DNA of 64,000 nucleotides, taken from assembly GCF_015074785.1 (NCBI RefSeq), contig NZ_CP042465.1, forward strand, positions 1-64,000, written 5' to 3'. Under the pieces are notes generated by a model, which saw only the letters and a list, made by a program, of their open reading frames with translations, made no database searches and had not been told where the DNA came from. The position numbers were made by a program, and so were the translations under genes. Origin of the DNA: Segatella copri (GTDB lineage: Bacteria > Bacteroidota > Bacteroidia > Bacteroidales > Bacteroidaceae). Of the stretch, positions 16,545-23,522 are shown piece by piece; within the stretch, counting starts at the first letter, position 1; each line of letters starts with the position of its first letter.

Positions 16545-16617
16545 ATGCCTTCACTGACGTTCACCATCTGTTTACTGCTCATTCACGATACGTTCACTTT
16601 TTATAAAAATCATAGCA

Positions 16618-17040
16618 ATGGAAGATAATAATAAGGCAAATATCGTCTTTAATATCTCTGGCGGTAACAACCAGATTCTGCCCAATGCTATCAAGGCTGA
16701 GCAAAACTTTTATGGCGACAAGTACATAGAGGAGATGATGAAGGCGAAGACCACAAGTCAAGAGCCTGTTCTCTCACCCGAAACAACCCGTCTCTCCTTA
16801 TATATTAATAATGTGGAAGCATTAGCAGAATATGTAGCCAAGCTCTCCGCATGTACCAATGCCAAGGAATTGGCTCAGGTGGTGATGGATATGGTGAATG
16901 ATACAGATGTAAAGGTTGACCAAGATATTATGGTGAAGCAGGAGTTCATCGAAGTCTTACAGCCCTTGGCACCACAGGTTACTACGGGCATCAGTAATAT
17001 CCGCAAGTATATCAATGAAGCCTGGTATAAGTGGAAATGA
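16618..17040 (+). CDS. Hypothetical protein with FNI-GGNN motif (long form)
   Basis: 140 residues. The N-terminus is IVFNISGGNNQILPNAIKAE, QNFYGDKY, followed by a helical domain (ETTRLSLYINNVEALAEYVA ... IRKYINEAWYKWK). The FNI-x-GG-NN-I-P-A-AEQ block recurs in the gene at 17415, where it is at the C-terminus. I do not know a function. Short motifs of this kind, polar and Gly/Asn-rich beside helical domains, are sometimes homotypic assembly tags in bacterial immune pairs, but that is speculation. Divergent to the HU operon. Confidence 0.55.
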   Translation: MEDNNKANIVFNISGGNNQILPNAIKAEQNFYGDKYIEEMMKAKTTSQEPVLSPETTRLSLYINNVEALAEYVAKLSACTNAKELAQVVMDMVNDTDVKVDQDIMVKQEFIEVLQPLAPQVTTGISNIRKYINEAWYKWK

Positions 17041-17213
17041 TCACTAATGAAGTAGCGTGAGGAAAAATACTGACAAAAGGCACTTTTACGCACTCCATAA
17101 TTTCAGAATTTTCAATGAATCCAAATTCGTTTTGTAGAATTGAAAATATGTTGAGGCTTGGTAAGTTGTTGATAATCAGCAGTGTATAAAAATTGGAAAA
17201 TATACTTGGTCTC

Positions 17214-17340
17214 TTGAAAATCTATAGTCGTACGACTATGACCCCTATAGTTGTACGACTATAACTCCAGAGTTGTACAACTATAGCATGTATAGTCGTA
17301 CAACTGTAGCTTTACAGTCGTACAACTATAGGATTTTCAA
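17214..17340 (+). repeat. Array of five 16-bp palindromes inside an inverted repeat
   Basis: Five copies of a 16-bp near-palindrome, core GT(C/T)GTAC(G/A)AC, start at 17224, 17247, 17269, 17292 and 17314, a steady 22-23 bp period. Copy 1 is the perfect palindrome ATAGTCGTACGACTAT. The array is bracketed by TTGAAAATC (17214-17222) and its complement GATTTTCAA (17332-17340). It lies between two genes that share a motif. It could be a multi-operator for a dimeric regulator or an RNA/DNA hairpin array. It is not a CRISPR: there are no variable spacers of usual length. Confidence 0.85.
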
Positions 17341-17414
17341 CTCGCAAAACTTGCGGATTATGGTCAATTGCTGCTGAAAATTGGCTTTTATTGATTCTAG
17401 ATGGTTAATTTAGT

Positions 17415-17684
17415 ATGGAGGATAAAAATTTGTACATGATACAGAAGGCACAGGAGTTCATGAATGAGAATCACTTTGCCGACGTCTCCCGAGTGCAATG
17501 TCTGCTACGCAAGATGATGTCCAAGGAGTATCATGGCCTCATCGATCAAATCAAGGAGTGTCAGGATCCCCATGCTATCTTCAATATTCATGGCGGAAAC
17601 AATCTCATTGCGCCCACTGCCAGCCAGGCAGAGCAAAAATTGGTGGAGAAACCTGCTGACGAGTTAAAAAAAAATAAGGAATAA
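17415..17684 (+). CDS. Hypothetical protein with FNI-GGNN motif (short form)
   Basis: 89 residues. The N-terminal helical part is MEDKNLYMIQKAQEFMNENH, VSRVQCLLRKMMSKEYHGLI, then comes AIFNIHGGNNLIAPTASQAE, QKL at the C-terminus. That block aligns with IVFNISGGNNQILPNAIKAE at the start of the gene at 16618, and both proteins begin MED. The two therefore look like partners or products of domain shuffling. Start ATG 17415, about 75 bp after the palindrome array, which may control it. Confidence 0.5.
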   Translation: MEDKNLYMIQKAQEFMNENHFADVSRVQCLLRKMMSKEYHGLIDQIKECQDPHAIFNIHGGNNLIAPTASQAEQKLVEKPADELKKNKE

Positions 17685-17790
17685 TCAAGAAAGAAAACCG
17701 AGATAGAAAGTTTTATGGCAACAATGAGGATACCCTCTCCATGCACCCACTTTCAGCAATATAATTGCAAGCTGATCCCCATAACAGCCC

Positions 17791-18075
17791 AGCGGTCCCA
17801 TCCCGCACAACCATGGCGAGGGCTTTGATGCCCCGCCAACCTTATAGCGTAGCGGTTCTGAGCACCGAGTAGGGCGGTTTCCTTCTTCTCGCCTGAGGAG
17901 AGAAGACCGAGATGAGAGGTGGAGCCTTCTTTAATGGTAAAGAAGGACGGGATGATTTTAGAAAAACAGCACCGAGTAGGGCGGTTACATCCCTAATCCC
18001 TATGGTAGGGATTTAGGGCTTGGGTATAGGTTAAGGACCCCCTCTTCGCAAGAGGGGGACAGGGGAGTCGAAAAA
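17791..18075 (+). repeat. Dispersed repeats A (copy 4) plus B (copy 2)
   Basis: Family A starts AGCGGTCCCATCCCGCACAA, followed by the GAGAGAAGACCGAGATGAGA tail as at 6320-6360. Family B (CCCTAATCCCTATGGTAGGG) starts near 17993 and is followed by CCCCCTCTTCGCAAGAGGGG, itself a hairpin. No gene lies here. Confidence 0.8.
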
Positions 18076-18099
18076 TGTTATAGTGCTTAGCTGCTTATT

Positions 18100-18165
18100 A
18101 CGAAGTATGCAATGCTGAAAGATTTCGCTTCACCATTCGATATCACCGTAGATCTCTACAAGTAA
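18100..18165 (+). pseudogene. 3' stump of a second rfbC (dTDP-4-dehydrorhamnose 3,5-epimerase)
   Basis: The frame ending at TAA 18163-18165 reads TKYAMLKDFASPFDITVDLY, K. The complete rfbC at 31194 ends TKHAMLKDFDSPFDINVDLY, KI. Only the last 21 codons remain, behind repeat DNA. This shows that a capsule or O-antigen rml cluster once ended at this place. Confidence 0.75.
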
Positions 18166-18196
18166 TTGGTCAGAGTTGAAAAAACTCCCCCAAAAT

Positions 18197-18227
18197 TTGG
18201 TGGTTTCACAGAAAACCCTTATCTTTG
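18197..18227 (+). promoter_or_regulatory. Promoter of the TTGGTRGTTTC type for the YafQ module
   Basis: TTG at 18197-18199 in TTTGGTGGTTTCACAGAAAA, a 20-bp spacer, TATCTTTG at 18220-18227. The antitoxin ATG is at 18250. A GTG/TTG-type start farther upstream (18166) would lie before this promoter and is therefore rejected. Confidence 0.8.
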
Positions 18228-18249
18228 CTGCGAATTAAATATAGAAGTT

Positions 18250-18489
18250 ATGGCACAGTTAACATTACAGATAGATAGTCCATCTTTGTTGGAGCAATTA
18301 AAGAATGTCCTCTCTCTTATGAGAGGCGTTAAAATAGTTTCAGACTCCCCAGTTTCAAGGAGTGCTGCTTTGGAAGATGTTCCAAACGCAGAAACTTTGG
18401 CAGCAATGAAAGAGGCTGAGAGTGGTCATGATGCGGGAGTAGTTCGAGTAGATAGCTTAGAAAGTTTCATGGCATCAATGGAGGAATAG
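18250..18489 (+). CDS. RelB/DinJ-like antitoxin
   Basis: 79 residues starting MAQLTLQIDSPSLLEQLKNV, with an N-terminal beta strand and helix, and an acidic tail (DAGVVRVDSLESFMASMEE) typical of antitoxin toxin-neutralising arms. The stop is five bases before the toxin start, and the pair has its own promoter at 18197. It would bind and neutralise the YafQ-like RNase and repress the operon. The family is too divergent to name more closely. Confidence 0.75.
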   Translation: MAQLTLQIDSPSLLEQLKNVLSLMRGVKIVSDSPVSRSAALEDVPNAETLAAMKEAESGHDAGVVRVDSLESFMASMEE

Positions 18490-18494
18490 GGTTT

Positions 18495-18782
18495 ATGAAA
18501 GAAATTCGAAAGACCTCGCAGTTCAAGAAAGATTATAAGCGTTTTAAGAATGATAAAGAATTTGTAGAAACGCTTATGGGGATAGTTAAGCTTTTGGCAG
18601 AAGGCAATCAGATACCGGAAGAATATAATCCTCATTCTTTGAAAGGCAACTGGAAGAACTATATGGAATGCCATATAGAAAATGATACACTTTTGATTTG
18701 GTTTGATAAGAACAATAATGCAATAGAATTAGTTCGTTTAGGTTCGCATTCTGAATTATTTGGTAAAGGGCGTAAGCGCTGA
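18495..18782 (+). CDS. YafQ-family type II toxin (ribosome-dependent mRNA interferase)
   Basis: 95 residues with the whole YafQ pattern: KEIRKTSQFKKDYKRFKND, then YNPHSLKGNWKNYMECHIEN (catalytic-type His), DTLLIWFDKNN, and the C-terminal RLGSHSELFGKGRKR (His and Phe of the RelE/YafQ active site). The protein would cut mRNA on the ribosome when free of its antitoxin. It is preceded by the RelB-like gene and followed by repeat fragments and a decayed RhuM gene. Confidence 0.9.
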   Translation: MKEIRKTSQFKKDYKRFKNDKEFVETLMGIVKLLAEGNQIPEEYNPHSLKGNWKNYMECHIENDTLLIWFDKNNNAIELVRLGSHSELFGKGRKR

Positions 18783-18832
18783 TCTCCATAACAGCCAAGA
18801 GGGGGACAGGGGAGTCGAAAAAAACTTACGTT

Positions 18833-19463
18833 ATGACCATAGAAGAGAAAAAAGTAGATAAGGAAGCAGAATCAGTTTGGGCAAAATTTGCCTACACTGC
18901 CTCAGACGGCAAAACATATCAAGTTGATTATTATAATTTAGATGTTATAATATCTGTAGGTTATAGGGTAAAGTCCGTACAAGGTACAAAATTCCGTATT
19001 TGGGCTACATCTGTTTTACGCCAATATCTTCTCCAAGGTTATTCCGTGAATCGTCACTTGAGAGCCTTACAGGAGAATATGGACAAGCGTATGACCCATA
19101 TTGAGGATACCCAGGCTAAGCAGCAACAGCAGCTTGATTTCTTTATTCGGACTTCGACCCCTCCTGCAGAGATGGTCTTCTTCGAAGGTGATTTCTATAC
19201 AGCAAGAGTTGCTTTGGAGAACCTGGTTAGTTCAGCCAATCATCGAGTAATCATCATAGATGGCTATGTTTCATCGCTAACCCTTCCCCAACAATCATAT
19301 AGACATCCGAAAATGGAAAAACGAGTCCCATGACCGCTGGCTTATCATAGATGACAGCCTCTATCATTGTGGTCATTCATTAAATGCCAATGGCGGTCAT
19401 AAGATTTCCGCCATAACCCTGATGGGTACCTCTCCTGAGGTAATCCTCTCAAAAGTAGAATAA
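18833..19463 (+). pseudogene. RhuM-family protein, truncated and frameshifted
   Basis: The frame from 18833 contains YTASDGKTYQVDYYNLDVII, SVGYRVKSVQGTKFRIWATS and VLRQYLLQGYSVNRHLRALQ, the central RhuM core, then a C-terminal extension. It loses its frame near 19285. The continuation (DIRKWKNESHDRWLIIDDSL, YHCGHSLNANGGHKISAI, ... EVILSKVE) ends at 19461-19463. An internal segment between IDGYVSSLTL and DIRKW seems deleted. The N-terminal part usual for RhuM is also missing. RhuM genes often sit near restriction or TA genes; here it follows the YafQ pair. Confidence 0.7.
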
Positions 19464-19473
19464 AAATAATATT

Positions 19474-19520
19474 CCTCATTCGAGCGACGACAAGTGCAGA
19501 GCGATACTGCAATGAGGAAC
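19474..19520 (+). repeat. Repeat family C, copy 1
   Basis: CCTCATTCGAGCGACGACAA, then GTGCAGAGCGATACTGCAAT, GAGGAAC. The ends CCTCATT/AATGAGG pair, and TGCAG/CTGCA forms an inner stem, so the whole unit folds as a two-stage hairpin. Further copies lie at about 21959-22008 and 22158-22204. Confidence 0.75.
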
Positions 19521-19623
19521 AAAAATGGTGGTCTCAATCTGCAAGCTGTTCCTATGCACCCCCAATCAGCAAGCTATAGCAAATTATAACAAGTTTATAG
19601 CAAATTATAGCAAGTTATACCCA

Positions 19624-19860
19624 GGCGGTCCCATCCCGCACAATTTGGCGAGGGCTTTGATGCCCCGCCAACCTTATAGCGTAGCGGTTCCGAGCACCGG
19701 AGGGCGGTTACATCCCTAATCCCTATGGTAGGGATTTAGGGCTTGGGTATAGGGTAAGGACCCTCCCGCTGGGGAGGGACAGGTGGGGCATAAACAGTAC
19801 CGAGTAGGGCGGTTACATCCTTCCTTTCTGAGAAGGGAAGGCTTGGTTAGGATGTATCAG
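19624..19860 (+). repeat. Dispersed repeats A (copy 5) plus B (copy 3)
   Basis: Same A-then-B order as elsewhere: GGCGGTCCCATCCCGCACAA, ... GGAGGGCGGTTACATCCCTA, then the B hairpin and an ACCGAGTAGGGCGGTTACAT tail. Just before it are short TATAGCAAATTATA-type tandem units (19570-19620). After it, a C-terminal coding stump (TTQIYLNSIKSSEVDDANAK, IVAAL, stop) of an unidentified gene leads into the direct repeat. Confidence 0.75.
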
Positions 19861-19951
19861 GTGTATCTGTCATCATCACAAAGGTTGCAACCAAACGAAA
19901 GATGGAGAAGGCACTACGCAAATCTATCTCAATTCCATCAAAAGCTCAGAA

Positions 19952-20364
19952 GTAGATGATGCCAACGCCAAAATAGTGGCAGCCCTATAAGCCACAAAAA
20001 AGAATAAAAAGAGGGATTTTATAAAATGAACCAAAATGAACCATTTTTCCAGAATCTTTACATGAGAGACACAGAAAAACCGAAAACTTTCGTTCAATCA
20101 ACGACTTAGGAAATTATGTACGAAAAGAATAGTAAAATAATGTTGATTTTCGTAGAATGATATTAATTTTTTAACACGCATAATTTGCTAGTTTCCAACA
20201 ATTTTCGTATTTTTGCAAGGAGATTCTGTGTCTCTTAAATCGAGATTCAGATGAACGACATCAAAAAACGAACTTGATTCGTATGATGAAAGAGACAAAT
20301 ATACAATCACAGGTTACGTCCACTATTGCAGGGGACGACGGCGAAGCCATGGCAAAAAGTGAAG
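19952..20364 (+). repeat. 413-bp direct repeat, copy 2 (upxY leader)
   Basis: Equal in length and nearly identical to 14560-14972. It covers the promoter, leader and first codons of the intact UpxY-like gene. Recombination between the copies would delete or circularise the 5.4-kb unit between them. Confidence 0.88.
20185..20215 (+). promoter_or_regulatory. upxY-like gene promoter
   Basis: TTG at 20185-20187 (TTTGCTAGTTTCC), a 20-bp spacer and TATTTTTG at 20208-20215, about 70 bp before the start codon. No inverted repeats typical of invertible capsule promoters were found flanking it. Confidence 0.75.
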
Positions 20365-20828
20365 AAAACGCTAAGGAAATGGCTCCCAAAAAGCCTAATG
20401 AAGGGCTTATAAAACCTGATGATGCAGGATGGTACGTGGCTGTAGTGAGAGTGAATTGTGAAACGAGAATCGCTGATTCTATACGAATAAATCTCAATCG
20501 CAATCATGTTTGGTTTGATTACTGGATTCCTAAGGTAAAAGTAGTTTATATAGACAAGCGTTCCAATAAGCGAAGAGTGAAAGAAAAGCTATTTCTTTCC
20601 ACTTTCATCTTTTGTAACGTCTCTCCGTCACAACTTGATAAGATCCGCTTCCGTTCGGATGTGTATAAGATGCTGACGATGCCAGGTCAAAGGAAAAGCA
20701 TGAAAGGTGTGGAAGCATACGTGCAGAGCTATAATGGCAAGAAAGCCGTCATCGGCAGCGAAATCAAGTACATCAGTGGTGCAACGCTTACGATAAGTAG
20801 AAATTTGTTGGAAATTGTAGAAAATTAA
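20286..20828 (+). CDS. UpxY-like transcription antiterminator (NusG/NGN family)
   Basis: 180 residues from ATG 20286 (an ATG three bases earlier is equally possible). After a ~50-residue polar leader, GWYVAVVRVNCETRIADSIR begins an NGN domain, continuing VWFDYWIPKVKVVYIDKRSN and KEKLFLSTFIFCNVSPSQLD. The C-terminal region (GSEIKYISGATLTISRNLLE) is a reduced KOW-like part. UpxY proteins are made from the first gene of Bacteroidales capsule operons and let RNA polymerase read through the leader. Here the next capsule gene is 9.4 kb downstream, beyond several defence modules, which is unusual. Confidence 0.75.
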   Translation: MKETNIQSQVTSTIAGDDGEAMAKSEENAKEMAPKKPNEGLIKPDDAGWYVAVVRVNCETRIADSIRINLNRNHVWFDYWIPKVKVVYIDKRSNKRRVKEKLFLSTFIFCNVSPSQLDKIRFRSDVYKMLTMPGQRKSMKGVEAYVQSYNGKKAVIGSEIKYISGATLTISRNLLEIVEN

Positions 20829-20844
20829 AAACTCCTCCAAAAAT

Positions 20845-20875
20845 TTGGTAGTTTCAAAGAAAACCCTTATATTTG
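20845..20875 (+). promoter_or_regulatory. Promoter of the TTGGTRGTTTC type for the Panacea module
   Basis: TTG at 20845-20847 in TTTGGTAGTTTCAAAGAAAA, a 20-bp spacer, TATATTTG at 20868-20875, and the gene ATG at 20898. It begins only 17 bp after the upxY stop, so the module has its own transcription start. Confidence 0.8.
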
Positions 20876-20897
20876 CAGGCAAAAAGGAGATACAATA

Positions 20898-21491
20898 ATG
20901 AAGACAATAGATCAGATTTTGAAAATAAAGGCAGTAGTGCTTTACATTCTGAAAGCATTCCCAGAAGGAGTTGATTATATTCATCTCTTTAAGGTTATGT
21001 ATTTTGCGCAGCAAGATCAGTTAAAGGAATACGGATTGCCAATCATTTACGATACCTTTGTTGCAAGAAAGCATGGTCCAGTACCTGCTTTAACCTATAA
21101 GGTGTTGCGTGGTATTGAAGGCAAGGCAGACCTTTCTACGCCAGAATTAAAGGATTTTGCAGATTCTTTGAATATAGCCATCTCTCAGGATGGTCATCAA
21201 CTTGTTCTAGCTTCCAAGAATGCGGAATGCGATATGGATGAACTGTCTGTAGCTGATGTGAAGATGTTGGATAAATGGATTGAAAAGTGCAAGGATGTAG
21301 AATCCTTTGACCTATCCGATAAGTCACATGAAGACAGAGCTTGGAAACGTGCAAAACGTCAGGCTGACAAGACAGGTGAGGACTCCAAGATAACCATGTA
21401 TGATATGGCAGCTGCGGCAGGAGCAAGCAAAGACATGCTATGTGTAATTCGCGACCGTCAATCAGTTCAAAAAGCATTGTCATGGATTTAA
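20898..21491 (+). CDS. Panacea-domain (DUF4065/SocA-like) antitoxin
   Basis: 197 residues. The N-terminal ~120 fit the Panacea (DUF4065) fold: ILKAFPEGVDYIHLFKVMYF, AQQDQLKEYGLPIIYDTFVA, RKHGPVPALTYKVLRG. The tail is a less conserved helical part. Panacea domains act as versatile antitoxins that neutralise diverse partner toxins encoded next to them. Here the following ORF overlaps its stop codon, which is the standard two-gene layout. The promoter at 20845-20875 is the shared TA type. Confidence 0.85.
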   Translation: MKTIDQILKIKAVVLYILKAFPEGVDYIHLFKVMYFAQQDQLKEYGLPIIYDTFVARKHGPVPALTYKVLRGIEGKADLSTPELKDFADSLNIAISQDGHQLVLASKNAECDMDELSVADVKMLDKWIEKCKDVESFDLSDKSHEDRAWKRAKRQADKTGEDSKITMYDMAAAAGASKDMLCVIRDRQSVQKALSWI

Positions 21492-21952
21492 GGGAGTTGC
21501 AGAAATCCTATCTTGATAATCTTCGTAAGGTTACCGAAGATAAATTAGAAATAGGTTCGTTGGTACGAACAGTTATTTCTATAGAAGAAGGTTTGGTTTT
21601 CAAGGATGGAAGAAAGCAGAAACCAAAGAAGTTAGTAATTATCGGAGTAGATAAAGTGAAAAAAGTATGTTATGGTTCAGTATTGGTTAATACAAAAATG
21701 AGTCCTAAGGCAGCTTATTCCGATTCTTTTCTTTCAGCCCAATATCTTCTTCATCAAACAGATTATCCTGAATTCTTGAAGTATGATAGTTTTGTTGATT
21801 GTGGCATGCTCTTTTCTATCCCATTAAAGAAATTGATGGAAGGAGAGTATTTTGGAACTTTGACCTCCCAAGATCTCCAAGGAATCTTTGAGGTTCTTAA
21901 AACAACCGAAACTCTTACTAATAAAGAAAAGAAGAGATTTGGAATTTTATAA
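21482..21952 (+). CDS. Probable toxin partner of the Panacea antitoxin
   Basis: 156 residues from ATG 21482, which overlaps the antitoxin stop by ten bases. After a short helix (MDLRELQKSYLDNLRKVTED) comes a beta-rich body: IGSLVRTVISIEEGL, KKLVIIGVDKVKKVCYGSVL, YDSFVDCGMLFSIPLKKLME. The YDSFVDC...IP arrangement is like small SH3-barrel (PemK/MazF-like) toxins, but I cannot assign the family. Toxicity is inferred from overlap with a Panacea gene. Confidence 0.6.
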   Translation: MDLRELQKSYLDNLRKVTEDKLEIGSLVRTVISIEEGLVFKDGRKQKPKKLVIIGVDKVKKVCYGSVLVNTKMSPKAAYSDSFLSAQYLLHQTDYPEFLKYDSFVDCGMLFSIPLKKLMEGEYFGTLTSQDLQGIFEVLKTTETLTNKEKKRFGIL

Positions 21953-21958
21953 AGTATT

Positions 21959-22204
21959 CTTCCCCATTCGAATGGCGACAAGTGCAGAGCGATACTGCAA
22001 TGAGGAACAAAATAAAATTAAACACCATCGTATTCCGCACAACTCAAAAGATCTGCGTCATCAGCGAGATCCGCGTGCCCTTAATCCCCCCAGACCGCAC
22101 AGGTCTAAGAAATCTGTGTTTATCTGTGCAATCTGTGGGACTTAAAAAGAATAAACTCCTCATTCGAGCGACGACCAGTGCAGAGCGATACTGCAATGAG
22201 GAAC
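21959..22204 (+). repeat. Repeat family C, copies 2 and 3, with other intergenic repeats
   Basis: Family C copies are at 21959-22008 and 22158-22204 (CAGTGCAGAGCGATACTGCA, ATGAGGAAC). Between them are tandem-like words ATCTGCGTCATCAGCGAGAT / CCGCGTGCCC, common in Prevotella-like intergenic DNA. The ORFs crossing this region are repeat artefacts. Confidence 0.65.
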
Positions 22205-22294
22205 AAATATGGTGATTCCAACCAGCAAGCCGTCCCCATGCGTTCCCAATCAGCAAGCTATAGTAAGGCGGTCCCCATCATCAAGATGTCCCCT

Positions 22295-22575
22295 GGCGGT
22301 CCCATCCCGCACAATATGACGAAGACCTTTGATGGTCCGCCAACCTTAGAGCGTAGCGGTTCCGAGCACCGAGTAGGGCGGTTTCCTCCCTCGCTCCTGA
22401 GGAGAGAGGGTCGGGGTGAGAGGTGGAGCCTTCCTTAACGGTAAGGAAGGACGGGTAGGTTTTCGAACAGATAGCACTGTAGGGCGGTTACATCCCTAAT
22501 CCCTATGGTAGGGATTTAGGGCTTGGGTATAGGGTAAGGACCCCCTCTTCGCAAGAGGGGGACAGGGGAGTCGAA
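22295..22575 (+). repeat. Dispersed repeats A (copy 6) plus B (copy 4)
   Basis: GGCGGTCCCATCCCGCACAA ... GAGTAGGGCGGTTTCC, a GAGAGAGGGTCGGGGTGAGA tail, then family B from about 22490 (CCCTAATCCCTATGGTAGGG) and a CCCCCTCTTCGCAAGAGGGG hairpin. Gene 22592 follows directly. Confidence 0.8.
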
Positions 22576-22591
22576 AAAACAATATAATACA

Positions 22592-23119
22592 ATGAACAAA
22601 GAAGAAAGAAATTCCTTTCGAAAGGAAATGATTGGTAAGTTAGAAGAACAATGGGCTAAGTCGAATAGCCCAGAAGACGACCTCTTCTATTATCACCCTT
22701 CAGAAGATAAAATCGTTCTATCCCATGCCCTGTTCTGGGTTATGACCCAAAATATCAAAGGTAAGGTAGGCAAGGAAAAGTACTTATTGCTTCTCCGCCA
22801 ATATCAGGAAGAGATGCTCGAAGCATACTTAACTGAATCAGAAGATTTCAAAGACCTGCTTCACTATTGTAACGTCATATACAATACCCTTCCTGTAATC
22901 CTTCGAAGCATGTACGATTTCCGTATCCACTTAGATGCTCGTAAGCTTGCCGCCATAACGATAGTCGCTGGCGGTTATGGTGGTGATATGCCAGAAGACC
23001 AGGCTTATGACCTCCTCGATGATATAGACTTCTATTATAATAAGGTGAAGTGCCGCAAGATAGAAAAGCTCATGCCGGTATTGAGTAAGTTGGTAATAGA
23101 AGAGCAAAAGTTACTTTAG
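22592..23119 (+). CDS. Hypothetical helical protein
   Basis: 175 residues starting MNKEERNSFRKEMIGKLEEQ; predicted mostly alpha-helical from composition. It has no signal peptide, catalytic motif or recognised domain. One glycine-rich stretch (AITIVAGGYGGDMPEDQAYD) stands out. It lies alone between repeat clusters, so no operon context helps. Codon use resembles the neighbouring host-like genes. I cannot assign a function. Confidence 0.55.
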   Translation: MNKEERNSFRKEMIGKLEEQWAKSNSPEDDLFYYHPSEDKIVLSHALFWVMTQNIKGKVGKEKYLLLLRQYQEEMLEAYLTESEDFKDLLHYCNVIYNTLPVILRSMYDFRIHLDARKLAAITIVAGGYGGDMPEDQAYDLLDDIDFYYNKVKCRKIEKLMPVLSKLVIEEQKLL

Positions 23120-23183
23120 CTTGCATTGAGGAATGCTTCTGACGCTATAATATAGTGGGTACGATGTAATGGTGATATACGGA

Positions 23184-23305
23184 GAATGTCAAGGCTGCCT
23201 AAATGGCAGCTTTGGCAATACCAATTAATAATATGCTTTTTTTGAAAAATTATTGGATGTGCTAACTACTGAAAATCAGTAGTTACGTTCTAACGGTGAT
23301 TTACT
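23184..23305 (+). repeat. Repeat family E, copy 2 (122 bp)
   Basis: Nearly identical to 6452-6573, including the AACTACTGA-AAA-TCAGTAGTT palindrome and the TAACGGTGATTTACT end. Downstream, 23306-23372 keeps a short open stretch (PDGNKIVQRPNRPTLGLYLG, NKRHF, stop) of an unknown gene remnant. From there to 23522 I see no gene. The region before the methyltransferase is AT-rich and probably holds its promoter, but no good -7 box was found. Confidence 0.7.
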
Positions 23306-23522
23306 CCAGATGGCAACAAAATAGTTCAAAGACCGAATCGCCCAACTTTGGGACTATATTTAGGCAATAAGAGGCATTTTTGACGCTGTATAAACTGGTC
23401 GTTTGCCAACTTGCCGCCAAAGTTAGTTAACGCCAAGGATAGCGTAAAAACTTTCCAAGGCATATATTTAATTCAAATTTAACACACTTTTTAAAGTGGA
23501 GTCATTAATTTAATTACGAACA

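Noticed and set aside
17214..17340. CRISPR-like array
   Set aside because: Units are palindromic, only 16 bp, with 6-7 bp gaps and no unique spacers or cas genes.
20100..20290. Invertible capsule promoter (Mpi-type switch) before the upxY-like gene
   Set aside because: No inverted repeats flank the promoter; only direct copies of the whole leader are found.
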